From Myxococcota bacterium (GTDB lineage Bacteria > Myxococcota_A > UBA9042 > DTJE01), in NCBI GenBank assembly GCA_017994695.1, contig JAGOKF010000035.1:1-38769 (forward strand): a DNA stretch of 38,769 bases, given 5' to 3'. Made by a program: the position numbers and the translations under genes. The notes below the pieces were generated by a model, which did no database searches, had not been told where the DNA came from, and was given only the letters and a program-made list of their open reading frames with translations. Below, in pieces: positions 24,539-38,443 of this stretch; the first letter of the stretch is position 1; every line of letters starts with the position of its first letter.

Positions 24539-26125
24539 TCAGGACGGCCGGAAACGTCGGAGGATCGTCTCGGCGACCCGGATGCCGTCCACCGCCGCCG
24601 AGACGATGCCTCCGGCCCAGCCGGCTCCCTCCCCGGCGGGAAACAGGCCCCGGAGGGAGGACTCCCCGTCGTCGTCCCGGGGGATTCGCACGGGCGACGA
24701 CGTGCGGGTTTCCACGGCCGTCAGCACCGCGTCCGGATCCCCGAAGCCCCGCATCCGGCGGTCCATTTCCGGAATGGCCTGGCGCAGGTGGTCCGCAAGC
24801 CACCGGGGCAGCACCTCGTCCAGCGACGAGGGCTGAACCCCCCGGGAGAAGGTCGGGCGCACCTTCCCGAAGCCCGACGACGGTCTTCGGGCCAGGAAGT
24901 CCCCCACCCGCTGGGCCGGCGCCCGGTGGCCGCCTCCCCCGGCCTCCAGGGCGGCCCGTTCCAGGCGCCTCTGGAAGGCCACGGCGCCCGTCCAGGTCGG
25001 GGCCTCGAAGTCCTCCACGCGGACCTGCACCACCAGCGCGGCGTTCCCGTTGGGCCCGTTCCGGGCATGGAGGCTCATGCCGTTGGTGACCAGGCCCCCG
25101 GCCTCGCTGCACGCGGCGACCACCTGCCCGCCCGGGCACATGCAGAAGGTGTAGCACCCCCGGCCCGACGGGGCCTGCCAGGACAGGGCGTACGATGCGG
25201 GTCCCAGGGCCGGATGCCCGGCGAGCCCGTGCCAGCGGGCCCGATCGATGGTCTCCTGGAGGTGTTCGATGCGCACCCCCGCGGCGAAGGGCTTGGCCTG
25301 CAGGTCCAGTCCCTTCCCGGCCAGCATCGCGAAGGTGTCCCGGGCGCTGTGGCCCGGGGCCACCACCAGGGCCTCGCAGGGAATCGCGTCGCCGCCGCTC
25401 ACCACGACTCCCCGGACCCGGTTCCCTTCCACCACGAGGTCGGTCACCCGGTGGCGGAAGCGGACCTCGGCCCCCAGGCCCACCAGCCGTTCCCGGAGGT
25501 TCCGGACCACCTCCCGGAGGCGATCGGTGCCCACGTGGGGTTGCCAGGACCAGGCGATCTCCTCCGGCGCACCGGCCCGGATCATGGCGTCCAGCACGAA
25601 GGCGCACCGGGGGTCCTGGATGCGCGTGGTCAGTTTCCCGTCGCTGAAGGTACCGGCCCCCCCTTCCCCGAACTGCACGTTGGACTCGGGGTCCAGGTCT
25701 CCCGAGGCCCAGAATCGGGCCACGGCCCGGACCCGATCCTCGAGGCGGTCCCCCCGCTCCAGCAGGATCGGGCGGAACCCCGCCTCGGCCAGCAGCAGGC
25801 CTGCGAAGAGGCCCGCCGGGCCCGTGCCGACGATCACCGGCCGGTGGGCCATCCCCTGGGAACCATGCTCCGGAGGACGGTATTTGGACTCGGGGGTCCG
25901 GGCGACGCCGGGAGGGGGTCGCCGGAGAACCGCCTCCTCGTCGGGGACTTCCACGTCCACGGTCCAGACCACCGCGATGGAACCTCGGCGGGCGTCCACC
26001 GACCGCCGGACCAGCCGCCACGTCCCCAGGCGGGCGGCCGGGATTCCAAGAACCCGGCCCGCCTCCCGACGGACCTGATCGGGGTCCGCCTCCGGCGGCA
26101 GGCGAAGTCCCGAAACGCGGATCAT
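24539..26125 (-). CDS. COG2509-type FAD-dependent dehydrogenase
   Basis: The 528-residue protein begins with a small alpha/beta domain of about 90 residues, then an FAD-binding Rossmann motif (VIVGTGPAGLFAGLLLAEAG) with ILLERGDRLEDR at its second strand. NVQFGEGGAGTFSDGKLTTR is a diagnostic motif of the uncharacterised COG2509 family. TFCMCPGGQVVAACSEAGGLVTNGMS and the C-terminal LFPAGEGAGWAGGIVSAAVDG, which closes the flavin site, also match. The reaction is unknown for the family. The start is the conserved MIRVSGLRL. A TACCAT upstream could be a -10 element but has no good -35. It converges on trpS over a 64-base gap with no clear terminator. Confidence 0.88.
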   Translation of the reverse strand: MIRVSGLRLPPEADPDQVRREAGRVLGIPAARLGTWRLVRRSVDARRGSIAVVWTVDVEVPDEEAVLRRPPPGVARTPESKYRPPEHGSQGMAHRPVIVGTGPAGLFAGLLLAEAGFRPILLERGDRLEDRVRAVARFWASGDLDPESNVQFGEGGAGTFSDGKLTTRIQDPRCAFVLDAMIRAGAPEEIAWSWQPHVGTDRLREVVRNLRERLVGLGAEVRFRHRVTDLVVEGNRVRGVVVSGGDAIPCEALVVAPGHSARDTFAMLAGKGLDLQAKPFAAGVRIEHLQETIDRARWHGLAGHPALGPASYALSWQAPSGRGCYTFCMCPGGQVVAACSEAGGLVTNGMSLHARNGPNGNAALVVQVRVEDFEAPTWTGAVAFQRRLERAALEAGGGGHRAPAQRVGDFLARRPSSGFGKVRPTFSRGVQPSSLDEVLPRWLADHLRQAIPEMDRRMRGFGDPDAVLTAVETRTSSPVRIPRDDDGESSLRGLFPAGEGAGWAGGIVSAAVDGIRVAETILRRFRPS

Positions 26126-26229
26126 GTGCGTCCTCCCGGAGGGCGCCTGGATGGTATCCCAACCGGGACCTCCAAGGCAGGCCGAACCCGACGATCCATC
26201 GCTCCACCGTGGAAATTTCCAACGAAATG

Positions 26230-26258
26230 TTTACAGATGATCCAGTTTCTGGGACACT
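26230..26258 (+). promoter_or_regulatory. possible promoter of the giant surface-protein gene
   Basis: TTTACA (26230-26235), a 17-base spacer and GACACT (26253-26258) fall about 90 bases before the ATG. The -10 match is poor. A perfect palindrome GGAAATTTCC lies just upstream at 26212-26221 and could be an operator. The surrounding AT-rich patch is unusual for the window. Confidence 0.3.
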
Positions 26259-26347
26259 GAGCGCGAATCCTGGAACCTGGGAAGGTCGTTCGGTGCTGCT
26301 GGTTGCAGGATTCCTCGTTTTGGACGGCATGTTTCCGGGAGGGAATC

Positions 26348-32209
<5,862 letters not shown>

Positions 32210-32230
32210 GTCCCGGTCCAGCCTCTCCTC

Positions 32231-32260
32231 TTGGCTTCCGACCCTGGAGCGGGGTATCCT
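32231..32260 (+). promoter_or_regulatory. predicted promoter of the AMIN-like gene
   Basis: TTGGCT (32231-32236), an 18-base spacer and TATCCT (32255-32260) lie 29 bases before the ATG at 32290. The gene can therefore be expressed apart from the giant gene upstream. Confidence 0.4.
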
Positions 32261-32289
32261 TTCCGGTGGATTCCGGAAGCGAGGTTCCG

Positions 32290-32910
32290 ATGAGACCCAT
32301 TCCCCCGCTGCTGGTGCTGCTGGTCTCCGCCGTGGCGACGGCCCAGACGTTCCCGACGGCCCCGGCCACCCCCATTCCGGAGACCCGGCCCGAGGAGGCC
32401 CCGAACCCCGTCCGGAAGGCCACGGACAAGAAGGGCGTGGTGGTGCTGGCCCCCGTCGAGGACGGCCAGTCGGTGGTCGAGGAGGACGGGACCCTCTACA
32501 AGCAGCGGGGATACCAGGGGGTGGTCCCGGGAATCCGGGACCAGGCCGAAGTGCCGGCGAAACGGCCCGAGAACGAAGCCTTCGCCGCCACCCGGGCCAT
32601 CCTGGAGTGGGTCGGGTTCCAGCCGTTCCCCGCCTATTCCCGGGTCTTCATCCAGATGTCCGGCCGCTTCTCCTTCTCGGTGACCCGGCCGCAGCCCCAG
32701 CGGATCGAGGTCCGCCTGCCCAACACGGACCTGTCCACTCCCAACGATGGGCGGCACCTGATCACCCGGGACTTCCCCACCGCGGTGGACCGGATCGACA
32801 TCGGGGCGGACCCCGACGGGACCCTGGTGGTCGGGATCACGCTGAAGAGGCCCGTGGGCTACCTGTACCGCCAGGAAGGCCGCTACATCTTCGTGGACAC
32901 CGAGATCTGA
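32290..32910 (+). CDS. exported protein with AMIN-like C-terminal domain
   Basis: The 206-residue protein has a Sec signal (MRPIPPLLVLLVSAVATAQ), a Pro/Glu-rich linker and a C-terminal beta domain of about 100 residues. The latter (SVTRPQPQRIEVRLPNTDLS, then VDRIDIGADPDGTLVVGITL and GYLYRQEGRYIFVD) reads like an AMIN domain, which binds peptidoglycan in amidases and secretins. No secretin or amidase domain follows, so it would be a periplasmic accessory. The ATG at 32290 is preferred over one eight codons upstream because it begins the signal peptide directly and has GCGAGG upstream. Confidence 0.6.
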   Translation: MRPIPPLLVLLVSAVATAQTFPTAPATPIPETRPEEAPNPVRKATDKKGVVVLAPVEDGQSVVEEDGTLYKQRGYQGVVPGIRDQAEVPAKRPENEAFAATRAILEWVGFQPFPAYSRVFIQMSGRFSFSVTRPQPQRIEVRLPNTDLSTPNDGRHLITRDFPTAVDRIDIGADPDGTLVVGITLKRPVGYLYRQEGRYIFVDTEI

Positions 32911-32928
32911 CCCCGATCCGACACCTCG

Positions 32929-32991
32929 CCCCGAAGGGATCCGGGGACCGGCTTCCGGGATGTTCCCGGCTTGGAAACCCCGCGTTCGGGG
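32929..32991 (+). other. cluster of three short GC hairpins between genes
   Basis: Three stems follow the AMIN-like gene: CCCCG/CGGGG (32929-32946), CCGGGA-TGT-TCCCGG (32955-32969) and CCCCG-CGTT-CGGGG (32978-32991). None has a T-run, so they are not textbook intrinsic terminators. They could slow or end transcription, or protect the mRNA end. The rest of this 157-base gap shows nothing else. Confidence 0.35.
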
Positions 32992-33067
32992 ACGGGTCGA
33001 AAGGGTCCCCCGGACTTCCAAAGGATGGTAGGATGGGCGCCGGCCGGTTCGAGGGGGAGGTCGCGGG

Positions 33068-34015
33068 GTGCGGGTCCGGGTCCTTGTCCTGCTGGCAGGC
33101 CTGTTCCTGGCGGCGTCCCTGGCCGGGGCACAACCCTCGTCCGGGTCGGTCGAGGATGCCCTGGCGCGCCTCCAGGATCGGAGTGCCAAGGTGCGGGCCC
33201 AGGCCGCGCTGGTCCTGGGATCGATGGATCCCGACGACCGGATCCGAGCTGCCCTGAGGGAGAGCCTGTCCGATCCGTCGCCCATCGTTCGCGCCGCTGC
33301 GGCAAAGGCCCTGGGGCGAAGACCCTCGCCCGACCTGCTGGACGCCCTGGAGGAACTGGCCCGGGACCCGGACCCGATGGTGACGAAGTGGGCTTCCTGG
33401 GCCCTCCGGCGGACCATTGCCACGGTGAGCCGCCTGCGGATCACCGACACGGTGCTGCGCATCTCGGGGACCCGGGAGAGTTCGACGGTCGGCCGGACCT
33501 TCGAAAGCGAACTGCTTCGCGGACTGCTGTCCTCCGAGGGGCCCTTCGAACTGGATCCCAGGGAATCGACCCTGGATTTCTCCGAGGACTCCCCCCGGGA
33601 TCCGGACCCGGGGCCCTCCACCGCCGACGTCAACCGCTGGATGCGGGACGGGAGGTTCGAGATGGCGGCTGTGGAGGACGGGGATGAAGGGAAGCGGGCC
33701 CGGGAGGATCGGCCCTGTCCCCTCCGGATTTCGGGAACGGTCGAGATGCGGGAGGGCGACCGGGAGGTGGTCGTCCAGGCCTCGATCCGGCTGGTGATGG
33801 CAGACGGGTTCGAGGTGCTGGAGGGCAGGGCGAACGTACGGGCCGCTCCTCCGGCGGGGGATCCGAGGGATCGGGACGAATACAGCATCGAGGTCACCCC
33901 CGCGCAGTTGCGGATCCAGGCTGCCGGGGAGGCTGGACGCAAGGTCGCGGAGGACCTGCGCCGGCGGCTCCGGCAGGTCCTTCAGGACGGGAGACAGGAG
34001 GAGGGCGGATCATGA
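33068..34015 (+). CDS. exported HEAT-repeat protein
   Basis: The 315-residue protein starts at a GTG with GGGGGAGG upstream. A signal peptide ends at Leu-Ala-Gly-Ala-Gln. Residues about 27-120 hold three HEAT/PBS-lyase-type helical repeats (DRSAKVRAQAALVLGSM, DPSPIVRAAAAKALGRR and DPDPMVTKWASWALRR). The remaining 190 residues are beta-rich: SRLRITDTVLRISGTRES resembles the start of a lipoprotein-assembly-type domain seen in secreted myxobacterial proteins, and RISGTVEMREGDREVVVQASIRLV a further sheet. A scaffold role in the periplasm is the best guess. It overlaps the next gene by four bases (ATGA), so the pair is translationally coupled. Confidence 0.7.
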   Translation: MRVRVLVLLAGLFLAASLAGAQPSSGSVEDALARLQDRSAKVRAQAALVLGSMDPDDRIRAALRESLSDPSPIVRAAAAKALGRRPSPDLLDALEELARDPDPMVTKWASWALRRTIATVSRLRITDTVLRISGTRESSTVGRTFESELLRGLLSSEGPFELDPRESTLDFSEDSPRDPDPGPSTADVNRWMRDGRFEMAAVEDGDEGKRAREDRPCPLRISGTVEMREGDREVVVQASIRLVMADGFEVLEGRANVRAAPPAGDPRDRDEYSIEVTPAQLRIQAAGEAGRKVAEDLRRRLRQVLQDGRQEEGGS

Positions 34016-34617
34016 CGACGGCCAGGGATCTTCGGAAGCGGGTGCTGGTGAACTACTCCTTCCAGTTGCGCTACTCCGTGGTCCTGGCCGGCATCGTGCT
34101 CGTCATCTTCGTGCTGCTCGGTGCGCTGTACCGGGAAGCCCTGCGGGAGCAGAAGGCGCTGCTGGGGCTGTCGGCGATCTCGCAGACGGCGGTCCTCACC
34201 GACGAGGACCGGGATTTCGACCAGGACCTTTCGTCCCGGGTGGACGAGGAGGACCAGCGGAGGGTGGCGTCACTGGCCATCGGCGCGGCAATCCTGGTCG
34301 CAATGCTGGCCTGGCTGGGCATCCGCCTGTCCTTCCGGGCGGCGGGACCGGCGATCGCGGTCTCCCGGATGCTCCGGTCGATGGCCGAGGGGGATTTCCA
34401 GGGCCTGCGGAGGTTCCGCCATGGCGACGACTTCCGCTTCCTCGAAGAGGACGTGTTCGCGCTGCGGGATGCCTGCCGGCGGGACGCCCTGGAGGAGGTC
34501 GAGATGTTGGACCGGGTGCTGGCATTCCTGGAGAGATCCCCGGGGGAGGGGACGGCCGCCCTGGCGGAGGCGATCCGGCAGCGCCGGGATGCGATTCGTG
34601 GGCGGTTCAGCCTCTGA
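34012..34617 (+). CDS. two-helix membrane protein with HAMP-like segment
   Basis: The 201-residue protein has two membrane helices (about 22-42 and 85-108) around a short extracytoplasmic loop. After the second helix comes a HAMP-like stretch (RAAGPAIAVSRMLRSMAEGDF), in which Gly-Pro and the Glu-Gly-Asp ending match HAMP signal-relay domains. A helical tail of about 60 residues follows, with no kinase, cyclase or chemotaxis output domain. Proteins of this shape are common in Myxococcota and may pair with separate signalling partners. The start codon overlaps the stop of the HEAT-repeat gene. Confidence 0.7.
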   Translation: MTTARDLRKRVLVNYSFQLRYSVVLAGIVLVIFVLLGALYREALREQKALLGLSAISQTAVLTDEDRDFDQDLSSRVDEEDQRRVASLAIGAAILVAMLAWLGIRLSFRAAGPAIAVSRMLRSMAEGDFQGLRRFRHGDDFRFLEEDVFALRDACRRDALEEVEMLDRVLAFLERSPGEGTAALAEAIRQRRDAIRGRFSL

Positions 34618-34632
34618 GGGGCGGTGTGGGCC

Positions 34633-35631
34633 ATGCGGGTCTTTCGGGGATTCGGCGCCCTGCCCGGAGGGATCGGCCCTTCCGCCGTGGCGATCGGAAA
34701 CTTCGACGGGGTGCATCTGGGCCACCGGGCCGTCCTGTCCGGCCTGGTCCGGTCCGCATCGGGCCAGGGAATCCTCCCGGTGGCGGTCACCTTCCATCCC
34801 CACCCGTTGCGGATCCTGGCCCCCGAGAGATCCCCCCTGCTGATCCAGGCCCTGGAGGACCGGCTCGAGGCGATGGAACGCCTGGGCCTCCGGGCGGTGG
34901 TGGTGGTCCCCTTCAACCGGGTCTTCGCGGACCTCCAGGCCTCCCGGTTCCTGGAGGAGATGGTCCTTCTTCGGCTGGGCGCCCGGGAGGTGTGGGTCGG
35001 GTCCGACGCCCGGTTCGGCCGGGGGCGGGAGGGGGACCTGTCGATGCTCCGGCAATGGGAGGCCGAGGGGAGATTCCGGCTGGTGGTGGCCGATGACGTG
35101 GCCTCCGGCGGCCACCGGATCTCGTCGTCGGGAATCCGCCGGCTGGTGGCCCGGGGGGAGGTGGAGGAGGCGGCGCGGTACCTGGGGCGGCCGTTCGAGA
35201 TCCGGGGCGAGGTGGTCCGGGGGGCCTCCCGGGGACGGGGAATGGGGTTCCCGACGGCCAACCTCGTGCCCGACCTGCCCCTGGTGCCCGGGGAGGGGAT
35301 CTACGCCGCCGAGGGCGAGGCGGAGGGACTGGGCAGTCGGCCGGCCGCGGTGCACGTCGGGCCGGTGCCGACCTTCGGCATCCGGGACCCGGTGGTGGAG
35401 GCCCACCTGCTGGACTTCGACGGGGACCTTCCGGGCCGGCGGATGCGGCTGCGGTTCCTGGCAAGGATCCGGTCCATCGAGCGTTTCGACCGGGTCGATG
35501 CCCTCCGGGATCGGATCGCCGAGGACGTCCGGATCGCCCGGGAGGTTCACCGTCGATGGGCCTCGGAACGACTTGACATTCAGGGGCAGACCGGATACAA
35601 AATGACGCCCTTCGGACCGGAAAGGGGGTGA
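34633..35631 (+). CDS. ribF: bifunctional riboflavin kinase/FAD synthetase
   Basis: The 332-residue enzyme turns riboflavin into FMN and then FAD. The N-terminal adenylyltransferase half has GNFDGVHLGH and ISSSGIRRLV, both nucleotidyl-transfer motifs, and TFHPHPLRIL. The C-terminal kinase half has GRGMGFPTANL, where Pro-Thr-Ala-Asn binds Mg-ATP, and VEAHLLDFDGDLPG with the catalytic Glu. The ATG at 34633 gives the usual MRVFRG start; a GTG three codons earlier is possible but sits too close to the GAGGGG site. The last 20 residues run past the usual end, and their codons supply the ribosome binding site of the next gene. Confidence 0.94.
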   Translation: MRVFRGFGALPGGIGPSAVAIGNFDGVHLGHRAVLSGLVRSASGQGILPVAVTFHPHPLRILAPERSPLLIQALEDRLEAMERLGLRAVVVVPFNRVFADLQASRFLEEMVLLRLGAREVWVGSDARFGRGREGDLSMLRQWEAEGRFRLVVADDVASGGHRISSSGIRRLVARGEVEEAARYLGRPFEIRGEVVRGASRGRGMGFPTANLVPDLPLVPGEGIYAAEGEAEGLGSRPAAVHVGPVPTFGIRDPVVEAHLLDFDGDLPGRRMRLRFLARIRSIERFDRVDALRDRIAEDVRIAREVHRRWASERLDIQGQTGYKMTPFGPERG

Positions 35632-35636
35632 TCCGC

Positions 35637-35855
35637 GTGAATCCGAAGCAGTTGGAGTTCCATCCGCTGGACGTCAACGTGATGGAAGGCGACCTGGGGC
35701 GGGCCCTTTCCGCCCTGAAGCGCAAGATGGCGAACGAGGGGCTCTACAAGGAGCTCAAGAAGCGCCGCTTCTACGAAAAGCCCAGCGTCCAGAAGAAGCG
35801 GAAGCAGCGGGAGGCCGCCCGTCGCCGGAAGAAGGTGTACTTCGGCGGACGGTGA
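35637..35855 (+). CDS. rpsU: 30S ribosomal protein S21
   Basis: The 72-residue protein matches S21: a short N-terminal strand, then DLGRALSALKRKMANEGLYKELKKRRFYEKPS, where the Arg-Phe-Tyr-Glu-Lys-Pro core is the family signature, and a very basic tail. S21 sits near the mRNA exit site of the small subunit and aids initiation. A GTG at 35637 has AAGGGGGTGATC four bases upstream, an almost full anti-16S match, so it is preferred to an in-frame GTG at 35628, which lies inside that site. The ribF stop codon (TGA, 35629-35631) is part of the ribosome binding site, which ties the two genes together. Confidence 0.9.
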   Translation: MNPKQLEFHPLDVNVMEGDLGRALSALKRKMANEGLYKELKKRRFYEKPSVQKKRKQREAARRRKKVYFGGR

Positions 35856-35882
35856 ACCCGCGGGTGTCCCCTGGAGGACGCG

Positions 35883-36374
35883 ATGCGGATCTCCCCCATT
35901 CTCGGGATGGTGGCGGTGCTTGGCGTGGCGGGTTGTTCCGGCCCGCAGGTCCAGCCCGAGGCCGCCGCAGACAAGGGTCCCACCTCCTTCCCTTCCTCCT
36001 ACGCCGACTGGGTCCGGCTGAACCAGTCCCCCCTGATGGTCGAGGGGGCCCGAACGGCCCGGAACCTCTATGCGAACCCGACCGCGCTGTCCCGGGAACG
36101 GGCCGATGGGCCCTTCCCGCTGGGGTCCATCCTGGTGAAGGAGGAACGGACGCTGGTGGTGGATGCCCAGGGGCAGGCGCGTCCCGGGGAGGTCTTCCGG
36201 GTCTCGGTGATGTTCAAGGTCGGACAGGGGCAGACGTCGGGATGGGCATTCAAGGCCTTCGATCCGGCCACGGGCCGGGAGATGCCCCGGGACAAGGTGG
36301 ACCCCGACGGCTGCTACTTCTGTCATGCCGACGTGGCGGGCCAGGACTACGTCTTCACCCGGGTGGGTCGCTGA
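35883..36374 (+). CDS. cytochrome P460-like lipoprotein
   Basis: The 163-residue protein has a lipoprotein signal ending Val-Ala-Gly-Cys18. The C-terminal half follows the cytochrome P460 fold, with GSILVKEER, FRVSVMFKVG and SGWAFKAFDPATGREM, and a c-type heme site Cys144-Tyr-Phe-Cys147-His148. P460 proteins include hydroxylamine oxidases, NO-linked enzymes and cytochrome c'-beta; activity depends on a Lys cross-link that cannot be judged here. It would be anchored in the outer membrane or periplasm. GGAGGACGCG precedes the ATG. The last 20 bases overlap the convergent merR-type gene. Confidence 0.8.
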   Translation: MRISPILGMVAVLGVAGCSGPQVQPEAAADKGPTSFPSSYADWVRLNQSPLMVEGARTARNLYANPTALSRERADGPFPLGSILVKEERTLVVDAQGQARPGEVFRVSVMFKVGQGQTSGWAFKAFDPATGREMPRDKVDPDGCYFCHADVAGQDYVFTRVGR

Positions 36375-36894
36375 CCGGCGGGTCCGCGGCCTCCTCCTCC
36401 AGCCTTCGGGCCCAGTCGGAAACCAGTCGCACCAGCGAGTCCAGTTCCTCCCGCAGGCGCCGGTTCTCCTGGCGGGCCTGGTCCAGGAGGTCCTCCAGTT
36501 CCCGGATCGTCGCCTGCCAGGGCGCCGGGTCCGTGGAACGGGTTTCGTCGCTTCCGAAGGGCCCGTCCGGTTCGCCGGGAAGAGGGGGGTCACGGAGGAA
36601 CGCTTCGGGATTCTTCAGGATTTCCGGAAGCCGACGGCGGGCCTCCCGGCTGCCCAGACCCTCCCGGTGGACCAGGTGGTGGATCGCCCGGAAGACCAGC
36701 AGGTCCTCCCGCGAATAGACGTGTCGTCCGCTGCCGGTCCGGACCGGGTGCAGGAAGCCTTCGAAGACCTCCTGCCAGTGGCGGATGGTGGAGGGGGGCA
36801 CGCCCACGGCCCGGGCGACCTCTCCAAGTTTCAGGTAGAGGGGACCGCCGGAGGGGTCCAGGATGTCCGTCTGGGAACCGCCACCCGGCTTCAT
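36355..36894 (-). CDS. MerR-family transcriptional regulator
   Basis: The 179-residue protein has an N-terminal MerR winged helix (YLKLGEVARAVGVPPSTIRHWQEVF, then HVYSREDLLVFRAIHHLVHREG) and a C-terminal coiled coil (WQATIRELEDLLDQARQENRRLREEL) for dimerisation. There is no Cys-rich metal loop, so it belongs to the small-effector or effectorless branch often found next to ihfA in deltaproteobacteria. It follows the ihfA stop by six bases and is surely cotranscribed. Its 3' end overlaps the P460 gene by 20 bases in convergent orientation. Confidence 0.9.
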   Translation of the reverse strand: MKPGGGSQTDILDPSGGPLYLKLGEVARAVGVPPSTIRHWQEVFEGFLHPVRTGSGRHVYSREDLLVFRAIHHLVHREGLGSREARRRLPEILKNPEAFLRDPPLPGEPDGPFGSDETRSTDPAPWQATIRELEDLLDQARQENRRLREELDSLVRLVSDWARRLEEEAADPPVSDPPG

Positions 36895-36900
36895 GGATGC

Positions 36901-37179
36901 CTAGGAGTTCAAGAGGCTTCGGAGCACCTGGCTGGGCTTGAAGGTCAACACCTTCCGGGCCGTGATCTCCAGGGGGCTCCCGGTCTTCGGATTCCGCCCC
37001 ATCCGGGGCCGCTTCGACCGCACCGAGAAGGACCCGAAGGAGGAGATCTTCACCCGCTGGCCCTCCACCAGGGCGTCCTTGATGATCTCCAGCGTCGTCT
37101 CGACCAGCCACGCGGCCTCCTGCTTGGAGAAGCCGCCCATCTTCTCGTAGACGCGCTCGATGATGTCCGCCTTCGTCAT
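36901..37179 (-). CDS. ihfA: integration host factor alpha-like DNA-bending protein
   Basis: The 92-residue protein belongs to the HU/IHF family. It begins MTKADIIERVYEK and has GFSKQEAAWLVETTLEIIKDAL. The beta-arm MGRNPKTGSPLEI carries the Arg-Asn-Pro-x-Thr-Gly motif, whose Pro wedges into the DNA minor groove. Position after rplT and before a merR-type gene fits ihfA rather than HU. AGGAGGAGAGGG precedes the ATG. IHF bends DNA at sigma-54 promoters, which suits the FHA sigma-54 activator elsewhere in the window. Confidence 0.9.
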   Translation of the reverse strand: MTKADIIERVYEKMGGFSKQEAAWLVETTLEIIKDALVEGQRVKISSFGSFSVRSKRPRMGRNPKTGSPLEITARKVLTFKPSQVLRSLLNS

Positions 37180-37196
37180 CCCTCTCCTCCTGGAGT

Positions 37197-37544
37197 TCAG
37201 GCCGTCACCGACCGGACGATCCGGCCGAATCCCTCGGGATCATGCACCGCGATGTCCGCGAGCACCTTCCGGTCCAGGTTGACCTGGTGGGTCCCCAGGG
37301 CGTGGATGAAGTCGCTGTAGCGGGTGCCGTTCATCCGGCAGGCCGCGTTGATCCGGGCGATCCACAGGGATCGGAAGTCGCGCTTCTTCAGTTTCCGGTG
37401 GATCGTCGCGAAGGCCCAGGCACGGTGGACGGTTTCGACCGTCCGCCGCCACGTGGTCCTTCGGCGTCCCCAGAACCCCTGGGCCGCCTTGAAGATCTTG
37501 TTGGTGCGCCGCCGGCGCTTGAACCCGCGTTTCACTCGAGCCAT
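37197..37544 (-). CDS. rplT: 50S ribosomal protein L20
   Basis: The 115-residue protein is a normal-length L20. It has a long basic N-terminal arm (ARVKRGFKRRRRTNKIFKAA), GFWGRRRTTWRRTVETVHRAWAFA, and the globular IARINAACRMNGTRYSDFIHAL with which L20 binds 23S rRNA. GAGGAGGTACGGACC precedes the ATG. In the infC operon L20 often represses its own synthesis by binding the mRNA leader; no such structure is obvious in the 21-base gap to rpmI. Confidence 0.96.
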   Translation of the reverse strand: MARVKRGFKRRRRTNKIFKAAQGFWGRRRTTWRRTVETVHRAWAFATIHRKLKKRDFRSLWIARINAACRMNGTRYSDFIHALGTHQVNLDRKVLADIAVHDPEGFGRIVRSVTA

Positions 37545-37565
37545 GGTCCGTACCTCCTCGACCGA

Positions 37566-37763
37566 TTACAGGCCGGGCAGCAGGCGCCGCACCTTCGCCA
37601 TGTCCGCCCCGGACACCAGCGTGGACTTCCGCAGTCCGCGCTTCCTCTTGGAATCCTTCTTCGTCAGGATGTGGCTGTGAAAGGCCTTCTTGCGGGCGAC
37701 CTTTCCGCTGCCGGTGGCGCGAAGGCGCTTCGCCGCCGCCCTATTGGTCTTCATTTTCGGCAT
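37566..37763 (-). CDS. rpmI: 50S ribosomal protein L35
   Basis: The 65-residue basic protein begins [22 protein letters not shown], the family signature, and continues with [19 protein letters not shown], as expected for L35. GGAGGGGGAAC precedes the ATG. The first 23 bases overlap the 3' end of infC, so the ribosome finishing IF-3 reaches the L35 start directly. Confidence 0.96.
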   Translation of the reverse strand: MPKMKTNRAAAKRLRATGSGKVARKKAFHSHILTKKDSKRKRGLRKSTLVSGADMAKVRRLLPGL

Positions 37764-38313
37764 GTTCCCCCTCCGGTTTCTTCCGGGCCACCGGGCCCTT
37801 CGACAGCAGGTACATCGCCAGCATCCGCGTTTCCATGCGGGGCGGCCGCTCCAGCACGCCGACGTCCATCAGTTCCGCGGCGATGCGCTCCATCGTCTGC
37901 TGGCCCAATCCGGCGAACTGGATCTCCCGTCCCCGGAAATACATCACGAACTTGACCTTGTGGCCCTCCATCAGGAACTCGCGGGCCTGGCGGATCTTGG
38001 TCTGGAGGTCGTGCTCGTCCGTCTTGTAGCGGATCTTGACCTCCTTCAACTGGGCCACGAACTGGTGCTTCTTGGCCTCCTTGGCCCGCTTGTTCTTTTC
38101 GTACTTGAACTTCCCGTAATCCATGATCCGGCAGACCGGAGGCATGGCCATGGGGCTGATCTCGACGAGGTCGAGGCCCGCCTCCTCGGCCATCCGCAGG
38201 GCGTCCCAGAAGGGGACGATCCCGATCTGCTGCCCGTCGGCGCCGATCAGGCGCACCTCCCGGGCACGGATCCGGTTGTTGATACGGACTTCCTTCTCTT
38301 CCGCTTCGGCCAC
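37741..38313 (-). CDS. infC: translation initiation factor IF-3
   Basis: The 190-residue factor keeps ribosomal subunits apart and checks the start codon. The N-domain begins [25 protein letters not shown], and the linker and C-domain carry [21 protein letters not shown] and [27 protein letters not shown]-3 genes usually start at a rare AUU or AUA codon that IF-3 itself discriminates against. Here the only sensible start is a GTG at 38313, and no ATT, ATC or ATA lies in frame between it and the tRNA. The self-repression through the start codon may therefore be weaker. AAGGAG lies 12 bases upstream. The gene follows the tRNA-Val by 36 bases. Confidence 0.94.
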   Translation of the reverse strand: MAEAEEKEVRINNRIRAREVRLIGADGQQIGIVPFWDALRMAEEAGLDLVEISPMAMPPVCRIMDYGKFKYEKNKRAKEAKKHQFVAQLKEVKIRYKTDEHDLQTKIRQAREFLMEGHKVKFVMYFRGREIQFAGLGQQTMERIAAELMDVGVLERPPRMETRMLAMYLLSKGPVARKKPEGEHAENEDQ

Positions 38314-38349
38314 GTCCTTGCCCTGCTCCTTTCGCGAATGCCCCGCGAG

Positions 38350-38421
<72 letters not shown>

Positions 38422-38443
38422 GCCGGACCCGAAAAGCGTCGCA

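Noticed and set aside
26283-26330. Possible sigma-54 promoter (GGTGCTGCTGGTTGCA) before the giant gene
   Set aside because: The GG and GC elements are 11 bases apart where 10 are required, and the -24 box is poor.
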